Source: Lunatimonas lonarensis (GTDB lineage: Bacteria; Bacteroidota; Bacteroidia; Cytophagales; Cyclobacteriaceae). From it: 64,000 bases of DNA. A program made the translations under genes and the position numbers. The notes beneath the pieces are model-generated. The model did not search any database and was not told the DNA's origin. It saw nothing but the letters and a program-made list of their open reading frames with translations. This document shows, piece after piece, positions 25,979 to 35,347 of this stretch. The stretch is taken from NCBI RefSeq assembly GCF_000390185.1, contig NZ_AQHR01000110.1, forward strand, positions 124,001-188,000. The letters are read 5' to 3'. Numbering within the stretch: position 1 is the first letter of the stretch; the number at the start of each line of letters is the position of its first letter.

Positions 25979-27457
25979 ATGGCGGATAAAGAAGGGTTCT
26001 TGAAGTACCGTCGGGAATTGCCTAAGTCCCGGCCACCCAAAGATAGGATTAACGATTACAAAGAAATATACCAGCCATTGGATCCCAAGGTCTTAAATCA
26101 GCAGGCCGCCAGGTGCATGGATTGTGGAATCCCGTTTTGTCACAACGGATGTCCGCTGGGAAATGTGATCCCCGAATTTAACGACGCGGTGTACCACAAC
26201 GAATGGGAGTTGGCTTTTCAGATTCTGAAGAGCACCAACAATTTTCCCGAGTTTACCGGCAGGATATGTCCGGCCCCTTGTGAGGCAAGTTGCGTTTTGG
26301 GGATCAATAAGGATCCGGTAGCCATCGAGCTGATCGAGAAGAACATTGCGGAGAAGGCCTATGAGTTGGGTATTGCAAAGCCGAGGATTCCAGAGGAGCG
26401 TACCGGAAAGAAAGTTGCCGTAATCGGTTCTGGTCCTGCCGGCTTGGCTGCTGCCGACCAGCTGAATCAAGCAGGTCATGAGGTGACGGTTTTTGAGAAG
26501 GATAAACAAGTAGGAGGGCTCTTGCGATATGGTATTCCGGATTTTAAGTTGGAAAAGTGGGTGATCGACCGCCGGGTTGAAATCATGAAGGAAGAGGGGC
26601 TCATTATTAGCACCGACACCGAGGTTGGCTTTAATATCAAAGCTGAGAATATCCTGGCAAACTACGACGCGGTGGTCTTGGCTACCGGCGCACAAATGCC
26701 AAGGGATCTTCCCATCGATGGCAGGGACGCCAAAGGCGTTTACTTTGCGATGGAATTTCTGGGCAAGCAAAATCAGGTGATCGCCGGAGAGATCTCAGAG
26801 AATCCGATCAATGCGGCAGGCAAGCACGTACTCGTCATCGGTGGCGGTGACACGGGATCGGACTGTATAGGAACATCTAACCGTCACGGTGCCGCGTCCA
26901 TTACGCAGCTGGAACTGTTGCCCAAACCCCCATCCGCCAGGACGGAGTTAAATCCATGGCCGGAATGGCCGATGACCTTACGTACTTCCAGTTCCCACGA
27001 AGAGGGAGCGGAGCGATTTTGGTCGGTGCTGACGAAGGCTTTCACCAAGAACGAAAAAGGAGAAGTTACCGGCTTGCAGATTGTGGAGATAGAGTGGAAG
27101 GAAGAAGGCGGACGGATGAAGTTTGTAGAGATTCCTGGTACGGAACGTGTTCTTCCCTGTGACCTGGCATTTTTGGCCATTGGTTACCTAGGGCCAAAAA
27201 CAGGGTTGCTGGAGGCCTTTGAAGTGGACCTGCAGGCGAATTCCTTACCGAAATCGAACAACTATAAAAGCAACGTTCCCGGCGTCTTTTTGGCCGGAGA
27301 TATGCGCCGTGGCCAGTCCCTTGTGGTATGGGCTATTGCGGAGGGCAGGGAATGTGCCGTGGAGGTGGATAAATACCTCAATGGGGGTGTATCTTCCCTG
27401 CCTAGGCGTGATCAGTCCTTTTACTCTTATGAAAGCGATGCGGAGATGTCTGTATGA
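25979..27457 (+). CDS. gltD: Glutamate synthase small (beta) subunit
   Basis: 492 residues. Feeds electrons from NAD(P)H through FAD and two 4Fe-4S clusters to GltB. The N-terminal cluster ligands lie in [17 protein letters not shown] and [15 protein letters not shown]-binding [13 protein letters not shown] is near residue 151, the NAD(P)H-binding [11 protein letters not shown] near 290, and the second FAD motif [15 protein letters not shown] near 435. It is translationally coupled to gltB (one-base gap) and followed by a terminator. Confidence 0.98.
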   Translation: MADKEGFLKYRRELPKSRPPKDRINDYKEIYQPLDPKVLNQQAARCMDCGIPFCHNGCPLGNVIPEFNDAVYHNEWELAFQILKSTNNFPEFTGRICPAPCEASCVLGINKDPVAIELIEKNIAEKAYELGIAKPRIPEERTGKKVAVIGSGPAGLAAADQLNQAGHEVTVFEKDKQVGGLLRYGIPDFKLEKWVIDRRVEIMKEEGLIISTDTEVGFNIKAENILANYDAVVLATGAQMPRDLPIDGRDAKGVYFAMEFLGKQNQVIAGEISENPINAAGKHVLVIGGGDTGSDCIGTSNRHGAASITQLELLPKPPSARTELNPWPEWPMTLRTSSSHEEGAERFWSVLTKAFTKNEKGEVTGLQIVEIEWKEEGGRMKFVEIPGTERVLPCDLAFLAIGYLGPKTGLLEAFEVDLQANSLPKSNNYKSNVPGVFLAGDMRRGQSLVVWAIAEGRECAVEVDKYLNGGVSSLPRRDQSFYSYESDAEMSV

Positions 27458-27481
27458 TTCTTGTAAAAAGACCAAACGAAG

Positions 27482-27509
27482 AGGCTGTCCGAATAGGGCG
27501 GCCTTTTTT
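27482..27509 (+). terminator. Terminator after gltBD
   Basis: AGGCTGTCC (27482-27490) pairs with GGGCGGCCT (27496-27504, two G-U pairs) around GAATA, followed by six T residues. Confidence 0.75.
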
Positions 27510-27647
27510 GTCTTGCTTTGTTAGTTAAGTTTAAATTGAAACGTTCATCCTGGTTCTATTAACTAGATTTTCAGCACATACGCAAAAGCCTATGGTTCAA
27601 GGCTTCTGACAGTCGGTTTTATTTGGGTAATCTGTCAACACCTGCCA

Positions 27648-30600
27648 TTAACTATCTTCCATAATCTTGATTTCTTCCTCAGTCAATCCATAAAGTCGAT
27701 AGACCAACTTATCGATTTGGTTTTTTAAGGCTCCATCATAGGCTTCCATTTTGGTTGCCAATAACACCAGATCTTCCAATTCCTTTGATTCCAAGTTAGA
27801 AGGCATAGGTATGTTTTTTATATACCTGGATTCAAAACTTAGCCATCCACCACGCATCTGCGTCGAGGTCAATTTCATAAACCATTCTGTCACACTGGAA
27901 TTAAGAATACCCAATAGAAAATAACTGGACACCCCTTCTTTTGGGACTATCCCATATCCTCCGGCAGCACCGCCGGTAAACATGAACCTGCCGTTTTGGT
28001 CGTAACTAAACCGAGGACTTGGCGCAATATCTGGAGTAAATATCTTTGGATACTTAACTATGTCAATTGCTTGACTCCTTCCATATTGATGCCATGATTC
28101 TCCTTTAAATCTTTGATTTTCTCTGTTTTCCAAGAACTCTTTATTTTGTTTTAGATAGGTAAAAATATTCGGTGCAGCTTTTTCAAGATTATCCAATTCA
28201 ACCAGTTTCCCATCTTGGTAAGGGAAAAGAATCAGCAGTTCCGTTTCGCTGATTCGAAAAGGCCTACTGTTGCCGCCTTTTATCAACGGGAAAAGAAACG
28301 TTTTTTCCAATTCAAATTCTTGGTTCCAAGCGTCTGAGTAGACTTTATAGGTTGTTTCCGTTTCTTCCAGTTTTTTTACGATATAGATCTTATCCGCACT
28401 TGTTTTCAGTCCCTGAAAAATTCGATCCGCTATCGATTCCAAGGTTAATCCAGATCGTTTAAGGGAATTCATCACCTGCAATTCTTGACTGCCTAAAAAT
28501 TCCCAAGGTTCCGATCCCAGTGAAGCATAGCTTGTTTTATCAAATAATGATTCTTCTATTGATAGAACTTCATGTGGCGTAGGCCAATTCAAAAACGCTA
28601 CCCCGTCATTCTTCCCTTTGGTCATGAAAAATATACCCGTGTAAGTGGTTGCATCCTCAAAAACCTGAGAAGATCCAAAATGAACGATTTTGGTAGGGAA
28701 GGTATTTTTTCTTAGGAATTCCCTGATAGGGACTCCATAGTTGGCATTCAGAAATTTGTGAGGCATAATATAGGCAAGTTGCCCCCTCGTTTTAAGCAAT
28801 TTATAACCCAACTCAATGAATGGAATATAAATATCATAGTTTCCTTTGCCTGTTGATTCATAAGCCTTGTTTAGGTAACTGACAATATCCTGTTCGGAAT
28901 TCATCAAATCCTGTATCCGTATATAGGGAGGATTCCCAATTACCAAATCAAATCCTTCAAAGGTTCCGTCATCGTTCAAAACCTCCGGAAACTCAAATCG
29001 CCACTCAAAAGATTCGTTGTAGACCTTACTTTCTTTTATTTCGTCGATTTTTTTGGACAGTGTTTCAATTTCACTTTCCAGCTTCTTTTGTTCCTGTTGG
29101 CGTTTTTTTTCTATCTTGTTATTGCCATAGTCGTTTGCTGGCTCAAATAAAAAGGTACCGGTAAATCGGTGATAAAGTTCACTGGCTAACTTATCCAACC
29201 GCTTCTTCAACGGATTATTCATCGTGATGGTAGCCGAAAACCCCTGCTTAATCTCCAATATCAACCGCTCCATTTCCCGCTTTTCCTCCTTATTCTGAGC
29301 ATTCCGGTAAGTAGTCACCGCCATGCGGTAGCTGTCTATGGAGTATCTACTTTTCCTCAGCGCCTCACTCAGATCCGCATCGATAGCAAACCGGCTTACC
29401 AGCGAATTGCCACATTTGATATTGATATCGATGTTGGGAAGGGTTTCCAGCTCTGTGGAGTTCTTGTAACAGGCATTTTTCAGCAACTCAATCCACAGCC
29501 GCAACCGGCATATCTTCACCGAATTGGGATTGATGTCTACTCCAAAAAGACAGTTCTCGATAATGGTTTGCTTTTCGTGGAACAGCGTTTCCTGTATGCG
29601 TTGGCTCTCCTTGTTATTGGGGTTATACTGGAATAGGATACCATCTTCGTCTGTCACGATTAGCTCATCGTTGACTACTTCCGCGGTATGGTAGCTCAGT
29701 GGTTCATAGTTGACATCGACAAGGATTCTCAACTCACTTTTAACCGCAATCAGTTCGTTCAGTACCGACACCAAAAAATGCCCCGAACCTACGGCCGGAT
29801 CAATGATTCTGAGGCTGTTGATGATACTATTGGCCAGTTTCCGTAAGTCCTTTCTATTTCCGGCTCTTATTTCCTCTTGGAGATCTTCTTTGAGCTCTTC
29901 AAAGGACTTGCAGTTCCATCCTTTTGCTTCATTAAACTTTTGCACCACTGCCCTGCGAACGGTTTCCCGGGACATATACATGGTGACGAATCCGGGAGTA
30001 AAGATTGAACCCTCTTTGTAACCGTTGATTTTTTCGAATATCAATCCGAGTACCGAGGCATTGATAAGTGTTTTGTTTTCTTCCTGAATTTCCTCCCCAC
30101 CCTCTGCACCGAAATCATAGGCGTCTAAAAATCGGAACAGATAGGCCAATGTTGGCATCTCCCCAGATAGCCTTTTGCCTCTTTCATCCTTGAGAACCGT
30201 CTGTGAAAAGATAAGAATTGACTTTTCGTTCCTCAGGTTGCTAATAAAAATCGTCGAATGCTCTATATGGGTAGGCTCAAATAGAGATGAATTCAGATAA
30301 GGTACTTTCACAAATGCCTTTTGAACATCTTCGTTTCGTACGTTATATTTCCGTGCTAAAACCTGAAAAAATAAGCTATTCAGATCGTCATAGCTTTTGA
30401 TTTTGCCAAGGTTAAGGAACGAATACGATTTATCGCCTTTGTGATAGGTGATAAGTTGGGCCTCCAACAACTTCAAAAATAGAATCCTGTTTATCCATGT
30501 AATCGTAAGTTCAAGGGCCACACTGAATAGCCGTTCCTGCTGGGTAGTTCCAAACTGGGCTGGACGGTCCAAGCGGGCGATTTTATCCAGGCTGTCCAAC

Positions 30601-31475
30601 TGTATGATGGTGTCTTCCAAAATACTGCCCGTATCTCTTTCTCCCTCCTTTTTTCTTCCGATCAGCCTTTTACCCCCTTCTTTGGTTTCTGTAAGACCGA
30701 TAATGTGTAGAAACTCGCTGTAAAAGCGTTTGTCTAGGCTGTTGCTGTCGTTTGTAAAAGGAAGTTTAAGCAGGTGCTCCGGCGACAATAATTTGAACAA
30801 TGAAATGAGTGTGGAATCGTCCGCGTTATCGGCATTGCGTAACGGTTTTTGAAAATCCTGAATATTGAAGTGGGTAAATTCTATTTCAGCGGTTATGTTG
30901 GCAATAAAGGGTTTGGCGATTTCTTTGTAGAAAAAGTCGGTTTTGGTATCAGCCAACCGTCCGCCTTCAAAATCGTTGAATTGCTTCACAAGAGGCTTGT
31001 TTTGGGCAAAAAGTCTGTCGAATAGCGTAGCGTCGAAAATAAACCATTCATTGATATTGGTTATAATTAGGTGTTTTACCTCTAGGTTGTTGTGGGTAAT
31101 CCTTTCCCTTAAGTAGTAAAGCACAAGTTCCTGGAACGCTTTGACGTTCAGCCTTTCTGACGTTACCATTTCGCCTTTATTGGTCGGCTTTTTGGTTTCG
31201 AGAATGACTCCTACGGTGGAGTTTGCGTGTTGGCCATTATGGATGACAAGGTCGTTCCTGCCTTTGGTATTGATAAAATGGTTGCGCTTGTAGTACGTGT
31301 GTTTGAGAAAGTCAGAAACAAGATTTTTATGAAACTCCTCGCTTTCCGTGTCATTCGTCCGGTCGAGCAAAGTAATAAGATTGGTTTTGAAACCCTCAAT
31401 TTCGGCCCGGTTTGGCTTTACTTTTAAAAAGGCCTTGTTTAATGCCTTCCTAGGTTTCAAAACTTTTAACTCCAT
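27648..31475 (-). CDS. Type IIG restriction-modification enzyme (single-chain endonuclease-methyltransferase)
   Basis: 1275 residues. The N-terminal part holds a likely PD-(D/E)xK nuclease (GRNDLVIHNG, then VILETKKP, about residues 70-100). A helical linker leads to the N6-adenine methyltransferase: SAM motif DPAVGSGHFLVSVLN near residue 540, and catalytic NPPYIRIQD near 845. The C-terminal 350 residues resemble the TaqI-type target-recognition domain (FQGLKTSADKIYIV; LGILNSSVTEWFM; YIKNIPMP). A coiled-coil-like Lys/Glu stretch interrupts the methylase around 770-815. One protein would methylate and cut DNA, so no separate methylase or S subunit is needed and none is seen. It stands alone between gltBD and a catabolic operon, which suggests horizontal arrival. 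Confidence 0.9.
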   Translation of the reverse strand: MELKVLKPRKALNKAFLKVKPNRAEIEGFKTNLITLLDRTNDTESEEFHKNLVSDFLKHTYYKRNHFINTKGRNDLVIHNGQHANSTVGVILETKKPTNKGEMVTSERLNVKAFQELVLYYLRERITHNNLEVKHLIITNINEWFIFDATLFDRLFAQNKPLVKQFNDFEGGRLADTKTDFFYKEIAKPFIANITAEIEFTHFNIQDFQKPLRNADNADDSTLISLFKLLSPEHLLKLPFTNDSNSLDKRFYSEFLHIIGLTETKEGGKRLIGRKKEGERDTGSILEDTIIQLDSLDKIARLDRPAQFGTTQQERLFSVALELTITWINRILFLKLLEAQLITYHKGDKSYSFLNLGKIKSYDDLNSLFFQVLARKYNVRNEDVQKAFVKVPYLNSSLFEPTHIEHSTIFISNLRNEKSILIFSQTVLKDERGKRLSGEMPTLAYLFRFLDAYDFGAEGGEEIQEENKTLINASVLGLIFEKINGYKEGSIFTPGFVTMYMSRETVRRAVVQKFNEAKGWNCKSFEELKEDLQEEIRAGNRKDLRKLANSIINSLRIIDPAVGSGHFLVSVLNELIAVKSELRILVDVNYEPLSYHTAEVVNDELIVTDEDGILFQYNPNNKESQRIQETLFHEKQTIIENCLFGVDINPNSVKICRLRLWIELLKNACYKNSTELETLPNIDINIKCGNSLVSRFAIDADLSEALRKSRYSIDSYRMAVTTYRNAQNKEEKREMERLILEIKQGFSATITMNNPLKKRLDKLASELYHRFTGTFLFEPANDYGNNKIEKKRQQEQKKLESEIETLSKKIDEIKESKVYNESFEWRFEFPEVLNDDGTFEGFDLVIGNPPYIRIQDLMNSEQDIVSYLNKAYESTGKGNYDIYIPFIELGYKLLKTRGQLAYIMPHKFLNANYGVPIREFLRKNTFPTKIVHFGSSQVFEDATTYTGIFFMTKGKNDGVAFLNWPTPHEVLSIEESLFDKTSYASLGSEPWEFLGSQELQVMNSLKRSGLTLESIADRIFQGLKTSADKIYIVKKLEETETTYKVYSDAWNQEFELEKTFLFPLIKGGNSRPFRISETELLILFPYQDGKLVELDNLEKAAPNIFTYLKQNKEFLENRENQRFKGESWHQYGRSQAIDIVKYPKIFTPDIAPSPRFSYDQNGRFMFTGGAAGGYGIVPKEGVSSYFLLGILNSSVTEWFMKLTSTQMRGGWLSFESRYIKNIPMPSNLESKELEDLVLLATKMEAYDGALKNQIDKLVYRLYGLTEEEIKIMEDS

Positions 31476-31785
31476 CTACTTTTAAAAATTTTTATTTGTT
31501 CGATTAAGATACGTTTTTCACTTGGAAGGGAAAAAGCGTATTGGAGAAAAAATCGGATTTTTAGTGTTTTGGGCTATGAGAATTCGGCAAAAATGCAGCT
31601 CCCACGCATGTTCCCGAAACCAAGGGCGCATTCCACGCGGGAGCTTGCACAGTATCGCAACTGGGTATGGATTCCGCTTTAATCTTTTATTTTAAACTAA
31701 ATTTTACAGTCGTATTCCTTTTCTGTAATGATTTAGTCGAACCCGTGTGGCGTTTATTTTTATTCCCAGGCTGCCTAACCAAGTC
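31476..31785. other. Intergenic region between the RM gene and the RidA lipoprotein gene
   Basis: 310 bases without a convincing gene. It holds an imperfect long-loop hairpin: TGCAGCTCCC-CGC (31594-31607) against GCGGGAGC-TGCA (31637-31649), each arm with a single-base bulge. The AT-rich part next to 31476 probably carries the RM promoter. No tRNA, transposase fragment or attachment repeat is recognisable. Confidence 0.45.
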
Positions 31786-32358
31786 TCAGTCTTCGACCTC
31801 TACGATCATGTCTATCTCAACAGCAATGTTGTTCGGGAGGGAACTCATTCCGATCGCTGCCCTCGCATGTTTTCCTTTTTCTCCAAACACCTCGACCATC
31901 AGGTCTGAGAACCCATTGATTACCTGAGAGTGGTTTTTGAACTCCGCCGTAGCATTTACCATGCCCTGCGCACGAACGATACTTTTTACTTTATTCAGAT
32001 CGCCAATTTCCGCCTTTAGGGAGGAAAGAAGCGAAATCCCCGTAAATCGTGCAGCTTCATATCCCGCTTCCAACTCCAGGTCCTCGCCCAATCGTCCGAT
32101 TACCTGCCCTCCCTCGGGCCTATCGGGGCCGTGCCCTGCCAGGTATACCAAATTTCCGGATCGTTTCGCTTTCAGGTAATTGGCAGTAGGCGCGTTGGGC
32201 ATGATGAGGGTAATCCCTAGTTTTTTTAGGTTGGCTTCGGCATCCACCCCATCGTTGATGGCAATGGGGGGCTTTTGACCATTGGTTTCCGTTTTTTCCG
32301 AGCTGCACGCTGTGGCTAGCAGCATCGGTACAAGCAGCGATAACAATACTTTCTGCAT
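31786..32358 (-). CDS. RidA/YjgF family lipoprotein
   Basis: 190 residues from the ATG at 32358; the frame also opens at a TTG at 32382. The signal MQKVLLSLLVPMLLATAC ends in a lipobox, so a periplasm-facing lipoprotein is predicted. The body is a RidA (YjgF/UK114) fold: GNLVYLAGHGP, EAARFTGISLLSSLKAEIGD, GKHARAAIGMSSLPNNIAVEID. RidA proteins hydrolyse reactive enamines and imines released by PLP enzymes. The RidA-type active-site Arg is present in the HARAAIG segment. It is last in an operon whose preceding gene encodes an exported PLP enzyme, a fitting pair. Most RidAs are cytosolic, so export is unusual. Confidence 0.85.
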   Translation of the reverse strand: MQKVLLSLLVPMLLATACSSEKTETNGQKPPIAINDGVDAEANLKKLGITLIMPNAPTANYLKAKRSGNLVYLAGHGPDRPEGGQVIGRLGEDLELEAGYEAARFTGISLLSSLKAEIGDLNKVKSIVRAQGMVNATAEFKNHSQVINGFSDLMVEVFGEKGKHARAAIGMSSLPNNIAVEIDMIVEVED

Positions 32359-32467
32359 CGTGACCTTCGTAGTTAGTTTCAAGTTGAACTTGTTTTAGGA
32401 TTCTTTAAAATGGAAAGTTACCCCAACTCCCGGCATTTTGCAAGTACCGGGCGGTCGGGTAGGAGTA

Positions 32468-34075
32468 TTAGGTCGCCAACGGAGGCCCGTCAGGGATCAG
32501 AATCGTTCTCCTAGGTGCCTGATAGTCTTGTCGGGTGGCAGTAAACTTGGCGTTTTGGTATTCACCCAAGTGAATATTGCCTGAAAGTGTGTTTCCTTCT
32601 AAGGTACCGGAAAACATAAAGGGAACACTTTTCCCAGGCTCTCGGTAGGTAGAGTAAAGTTTAACGAAATTTCCCTCCATGGTGCCGATGATATCCTGGG
32701 CAGCGAAGTCACTCTCGTGTCTTCCTGCCAGCCAATTTTCATCCTGCTCCAAAAACCACTTATGGCTGGTTTGGCTGCTGCTGTATTGGATCACCACGGT
32801 CCACCTGCCTGCCATACTGCCTGCCGGTGCTGCCATGGCCTTTTTCGGGGTTCTTTTTTGCTTCAGCATTTCTTGGATTCGATTTGCTACGATCGGCACC
32901 TCCGAGGCTATCATTTGGCTGGGTGTTACGGTGATCAAGGTACTGTTTTCTCCATTGTCTCTACCTCCCACCGCGATGCGAGGCTTGTTTCTTCCCAAAA
33001 ATTCGGCCAACTCGGGGCCCGTGATATGCAGGGCTGCGGGATCCCATTGGATGTGTAGCGTAGGGGCCCGGTTGTTCAGGTCATAGGGCTCCTGAATTTG
33101 GGTGGTGACCCCTTTTACCTTGGTTGCAGCTTCGGCTATTTGGCCTAGCCATTTCATCCAATTATCCCATTCCTGGGGATGATTTCGAGTGGTCCATGCT
33201 TCCACTGCCGCAAGCATACCCATCATTTCCTCCTTTCCTACCTTATTGTCTCTGCCGGGACCGTGGTGTGGCGAAGAGGCCTGCCAGGCCGATTGAAGTA
33301 TATCCTTTTGGCCAAGCAGCAGTCCGGCGCATTGTGGGCCGCAGATAGCTTTCCCCCCGCTATAAGCTACCAGGGTGGCTCCACGTGCGAAGTGTACAAC
33401 CGGTATGGTTAGGTCCTCTGCCGCAGCGTCTACCAATACGGGTATATTTTTTGGTTTTGCTATTCGGGCTATATTTTCCAGCGAAAGGGGTTGCCCCTCA
33501 GCAGATGCCCGGCTGGTGGTGATATATATCATGGCCGTACGGGGATTGATGGCCTGCTCCAGCTCTTCGGGCGTATTCACCTCGATAATGGTCACCCCTA
33601 CGTTTCGAATAGCCGCATCATAGACATTTCTCGAATGACGAGGGATAATTACTTCGTTTTTTGGAACATCCTTCAGGAAGGGAACCTTCATCAGAATCTC
33701 GGGATTGCCGCCGGTTACACAGGCCACGGTAGCGTGTTTCATGGCAGCCGCACAGCCCGCTGTGATGATGCCCCACTCGGCTTTGGTGATATCTGCGAGG
33801 CGTTGCCCTATGCCCGCAGCTAGTTCATCGTACTGGATGAAGTTGCCGGCCGCAGCTTTCATGGCATCCAGCACTTCCGGCCTTTCCCGCGATCCCCCAA
33901 TGATGGTAAAGGTGCCCCGGCAGTTGATGATCGTGTCTACTCCTATGGATCCATAGATGTCTCCATTTGCTTGAAGGGGACCTGTTTGCCCTTGGTCCTT
34001 GGCCTCTGCCATAGCCAGGAAGCTGCCGCCTATCGGCAACATAGCCAACCCCTTGATTACTTCTCTTCTATCCAT
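32468..34075 (-). CDS. Tat-exported SelA/DgaE-like PLP-dependent enzyme with C-terminal beta domain
   Basis: 535 residues. The leader MDRREVIKGLAMLPIGGSFL has a twin-arginine motif and a cleavage-like AMAEA. Residues 40-405 form the SelA-like fold I PLP domain of the D-glucosaminate-6-phosphate ammonia-lyase (DgaE) type; the PLP lysine is Lys242 in AYSGGKAICGPQ, with VDAAAEDL before it. Family members remove ammonia from amino acids or amino sugars by beta-elimination. The last 120 residues (GRWTVVIQYS onward) form an appended beta-rich domain that DgaE lacks. It is one base downstream of an amidohydrolase gene, so translation is probably coupled. The substrate is unknown; a free amine made by the amidohydrolases is the obvious idea. 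Confidence 0.82.
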   Translation of the reverse strand: MDRREVIKGLAMLPIGGSFLAMAEAKDQGQTGPLQANGDIYGSIGVDTIINCRGTFTIIGGSRERPEVLDAMKAAAGNFIQYDELAAGIGQRLADITKAEWGIITAGCAAAMKHATVACVTGGNPEILMKVPFLKDVPKNEVIIPRHSRNVYDAAIRNVGVTIIEVNTPEELEQAINPRTAMIYITTSRASAEGQPLSLENIARIAKPKNIPVLVDAAAEDLTIPVVHFARGATLVAYSGGKAICGPQCAGLLLGQKDILQSAWQASSPHHGPGRDNKVGKEEMMGMLAAVEAWTTRNHPQEWDNWMKWLGQIAEAATKVKGVTTQIQEPYDLNNRAPTLHIQWDPAALHITGPELAEFLGRNKPRIAVGGRDNGENSTLITVTPSQMIASEVPIVANRIQEMLKQKRTPKKAMAAPAGSMAGRWTVVIQYSSSQTSHKWFLEQDENWLAGRHESDFAAQDIIGTMEGNFVKLYSTYREPGKSVPFMFSGTLEGNTLSGNIHLGEYQNAKFTATRQDYQAPRRTILIPDGPPLAT

Positions 34076-34076
34076 T

Positions 34077-35327
34077 TTACTTAACTTTTTTAAAAGGTGT
34101 TGCCGAGATTCCGTTCAAATCATAAACTACCCGGCCTGCCCGAATCGTAAGTTCGGGCTCTATCATTTGGTTTCCTGTTATGCTCATTCCTGCGGAGTCT
34201 ACAAATCCAAAGCTGCCGCTCCGAATGGAAAGCAGTGTCAAATCAGCCACCGCCCCCTCGCTAAGGTGACCCAAATCTTCCCGTTTCAATGCTTTGGCGG
34301 TTCCCCAAGTGGCTTTTTCCAGTACCTCTTCCAGATCCAAGCCCAAGGCAAGGAATTTGGACAGCACATTCGCGAAATTTTTCATGCCTGAGTTCATACT
34401 GAACCGGTGCAAATCGGTGCCAAAGGTGTCCGGAGTCAACCCTTGCTGAATAGCCGGTACCGCTTGGTCAAACCAAAACCCCGCTCCTCCATGGCTCAGG
34501 TCAAAGAGCACCCCGCGCTTTCTTGCCTCGATCACCGCAGGCAGCAAGTTGCCGTTTTGATCGATGATAGGCTCGCGGTCTCTGATATGCTCGTACGTAT
34601 GGGTGAGCAGGTCGCCCGGGCGCATACGCCTCAGCTGCTCCTTTAAACTGTACTCCGGAAGGTGACATTCTACCAACAAAGGACGATTGGAGAGTGCAGC
34701 TGCCTCTACGGCAAGATCAAAGGGTTGCCAGCTTTCTCCTTCGTAGTGGCCGATTTTTACGCCTACCATCAGGTCGGGGTATTTTTGGATCATGTTAAAG
34801 GTCATTTCCGGGTTCATGTCCTGGATGTCCTGCTGATAGGGATCCCCGCTCATCCCGCCTCCGGCGATGTTCAGGAAGGCCAAAACCCTTGTTTGGGCGA
34901 CATCGATGACCGTAGACTTGAAATGCTCAAAGTTTCGCCAACCCGAGGTTCCTGCATCTACGACGGTGGTTACGCCTGAGCGGAAGGAGAAGGCATCCGG
35001 GAACACGCTCGATGACCCCCCTGCAAATACGCGGGGTTTTTCTCCGACAAATACATGCGTATGGGGATCAATGAATCCCGGGCTAATCCACATTCCGCCC
35101 GCATCGATGACTTTGTTCCCTTCCGTTGCGGGAATGTGGGATGCGACTTTGGCAATTTTACCCTTCAGGATGGCTATCTCCATGGGCTGATTGATGCCGT
35201 TTTTCGCATCAAATAAATGTCCGTTTTTAATTACCAGGTCGTAGGACTGCGCCCATACGGAATGGGAACCTGTGATCAAGAGAAAACAGCCTATTAAAAG
35301 CACCCAAATACCTGGAATATATCTCAT
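34077..35327 (-). CDS. Secreted amidohydrolase/deacetylase (Cog3964 type), second copy
   Basis: 416 residues with a Sec signal peptide (LLIGCFLLITGSHSVWA, cleavage before Gln27). Amidohydrolase-superfamily barrel: metal ligands His89 and His91 in FIDPHTHVF, the likely carbamylated Lys in MVGVKIGHYEGES, and late barrel residues in GTDLHRFSM. Often mislabelled dihydroorotase; characterised Cog3964 enzymes act on acetylated small molecules such as acetyl-mandelate. The signal peptide puts this one in the periplasm. It lies 20 bases after its paralogue and one base before the PLP-enzyme gene, so the three genes look like one operon. Confidence 0.87.
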   Translation of the reverse strand: MRYIPGIWVLLIGCFLLITGSHSVWAQSYDLVIKNGHLFDAKNGINQPMEIAILKGKIAKVASHIPATEGNKVIDAGGMWISPGFIDPHTHVFVGEKPRVFAGGSSSVFPDAFSFRSGVTTVVDAGTSGWRNFEHFKSTVIDVAQTRVLAFLNIAGGGMSGDPYQQDIQDMNPEMTFNMIQKYPDLMVGVKIGHYEGESWQPFDLAVEAAALSNRPLLVECHLPEYSLKEQLRRMRPGDLLTHTYEHIRDREPIIDQNGNLLPAVIEARKRGVLFDLSHGGAGFWFDQAVPAIQQGLTPDTFGTDLHRFSMNSGMKNFANVLSKFLALGLDLEEVLEKATWGTAKALKREDLGHLSEGAVADLTLLSIRSGSFGFVDSAGMSITGNQMIEPELTIRAGRVVYDLNGISATPFKKVK

Positions 35328-35347
35328 CGACGGATTATAGCTTCGGG

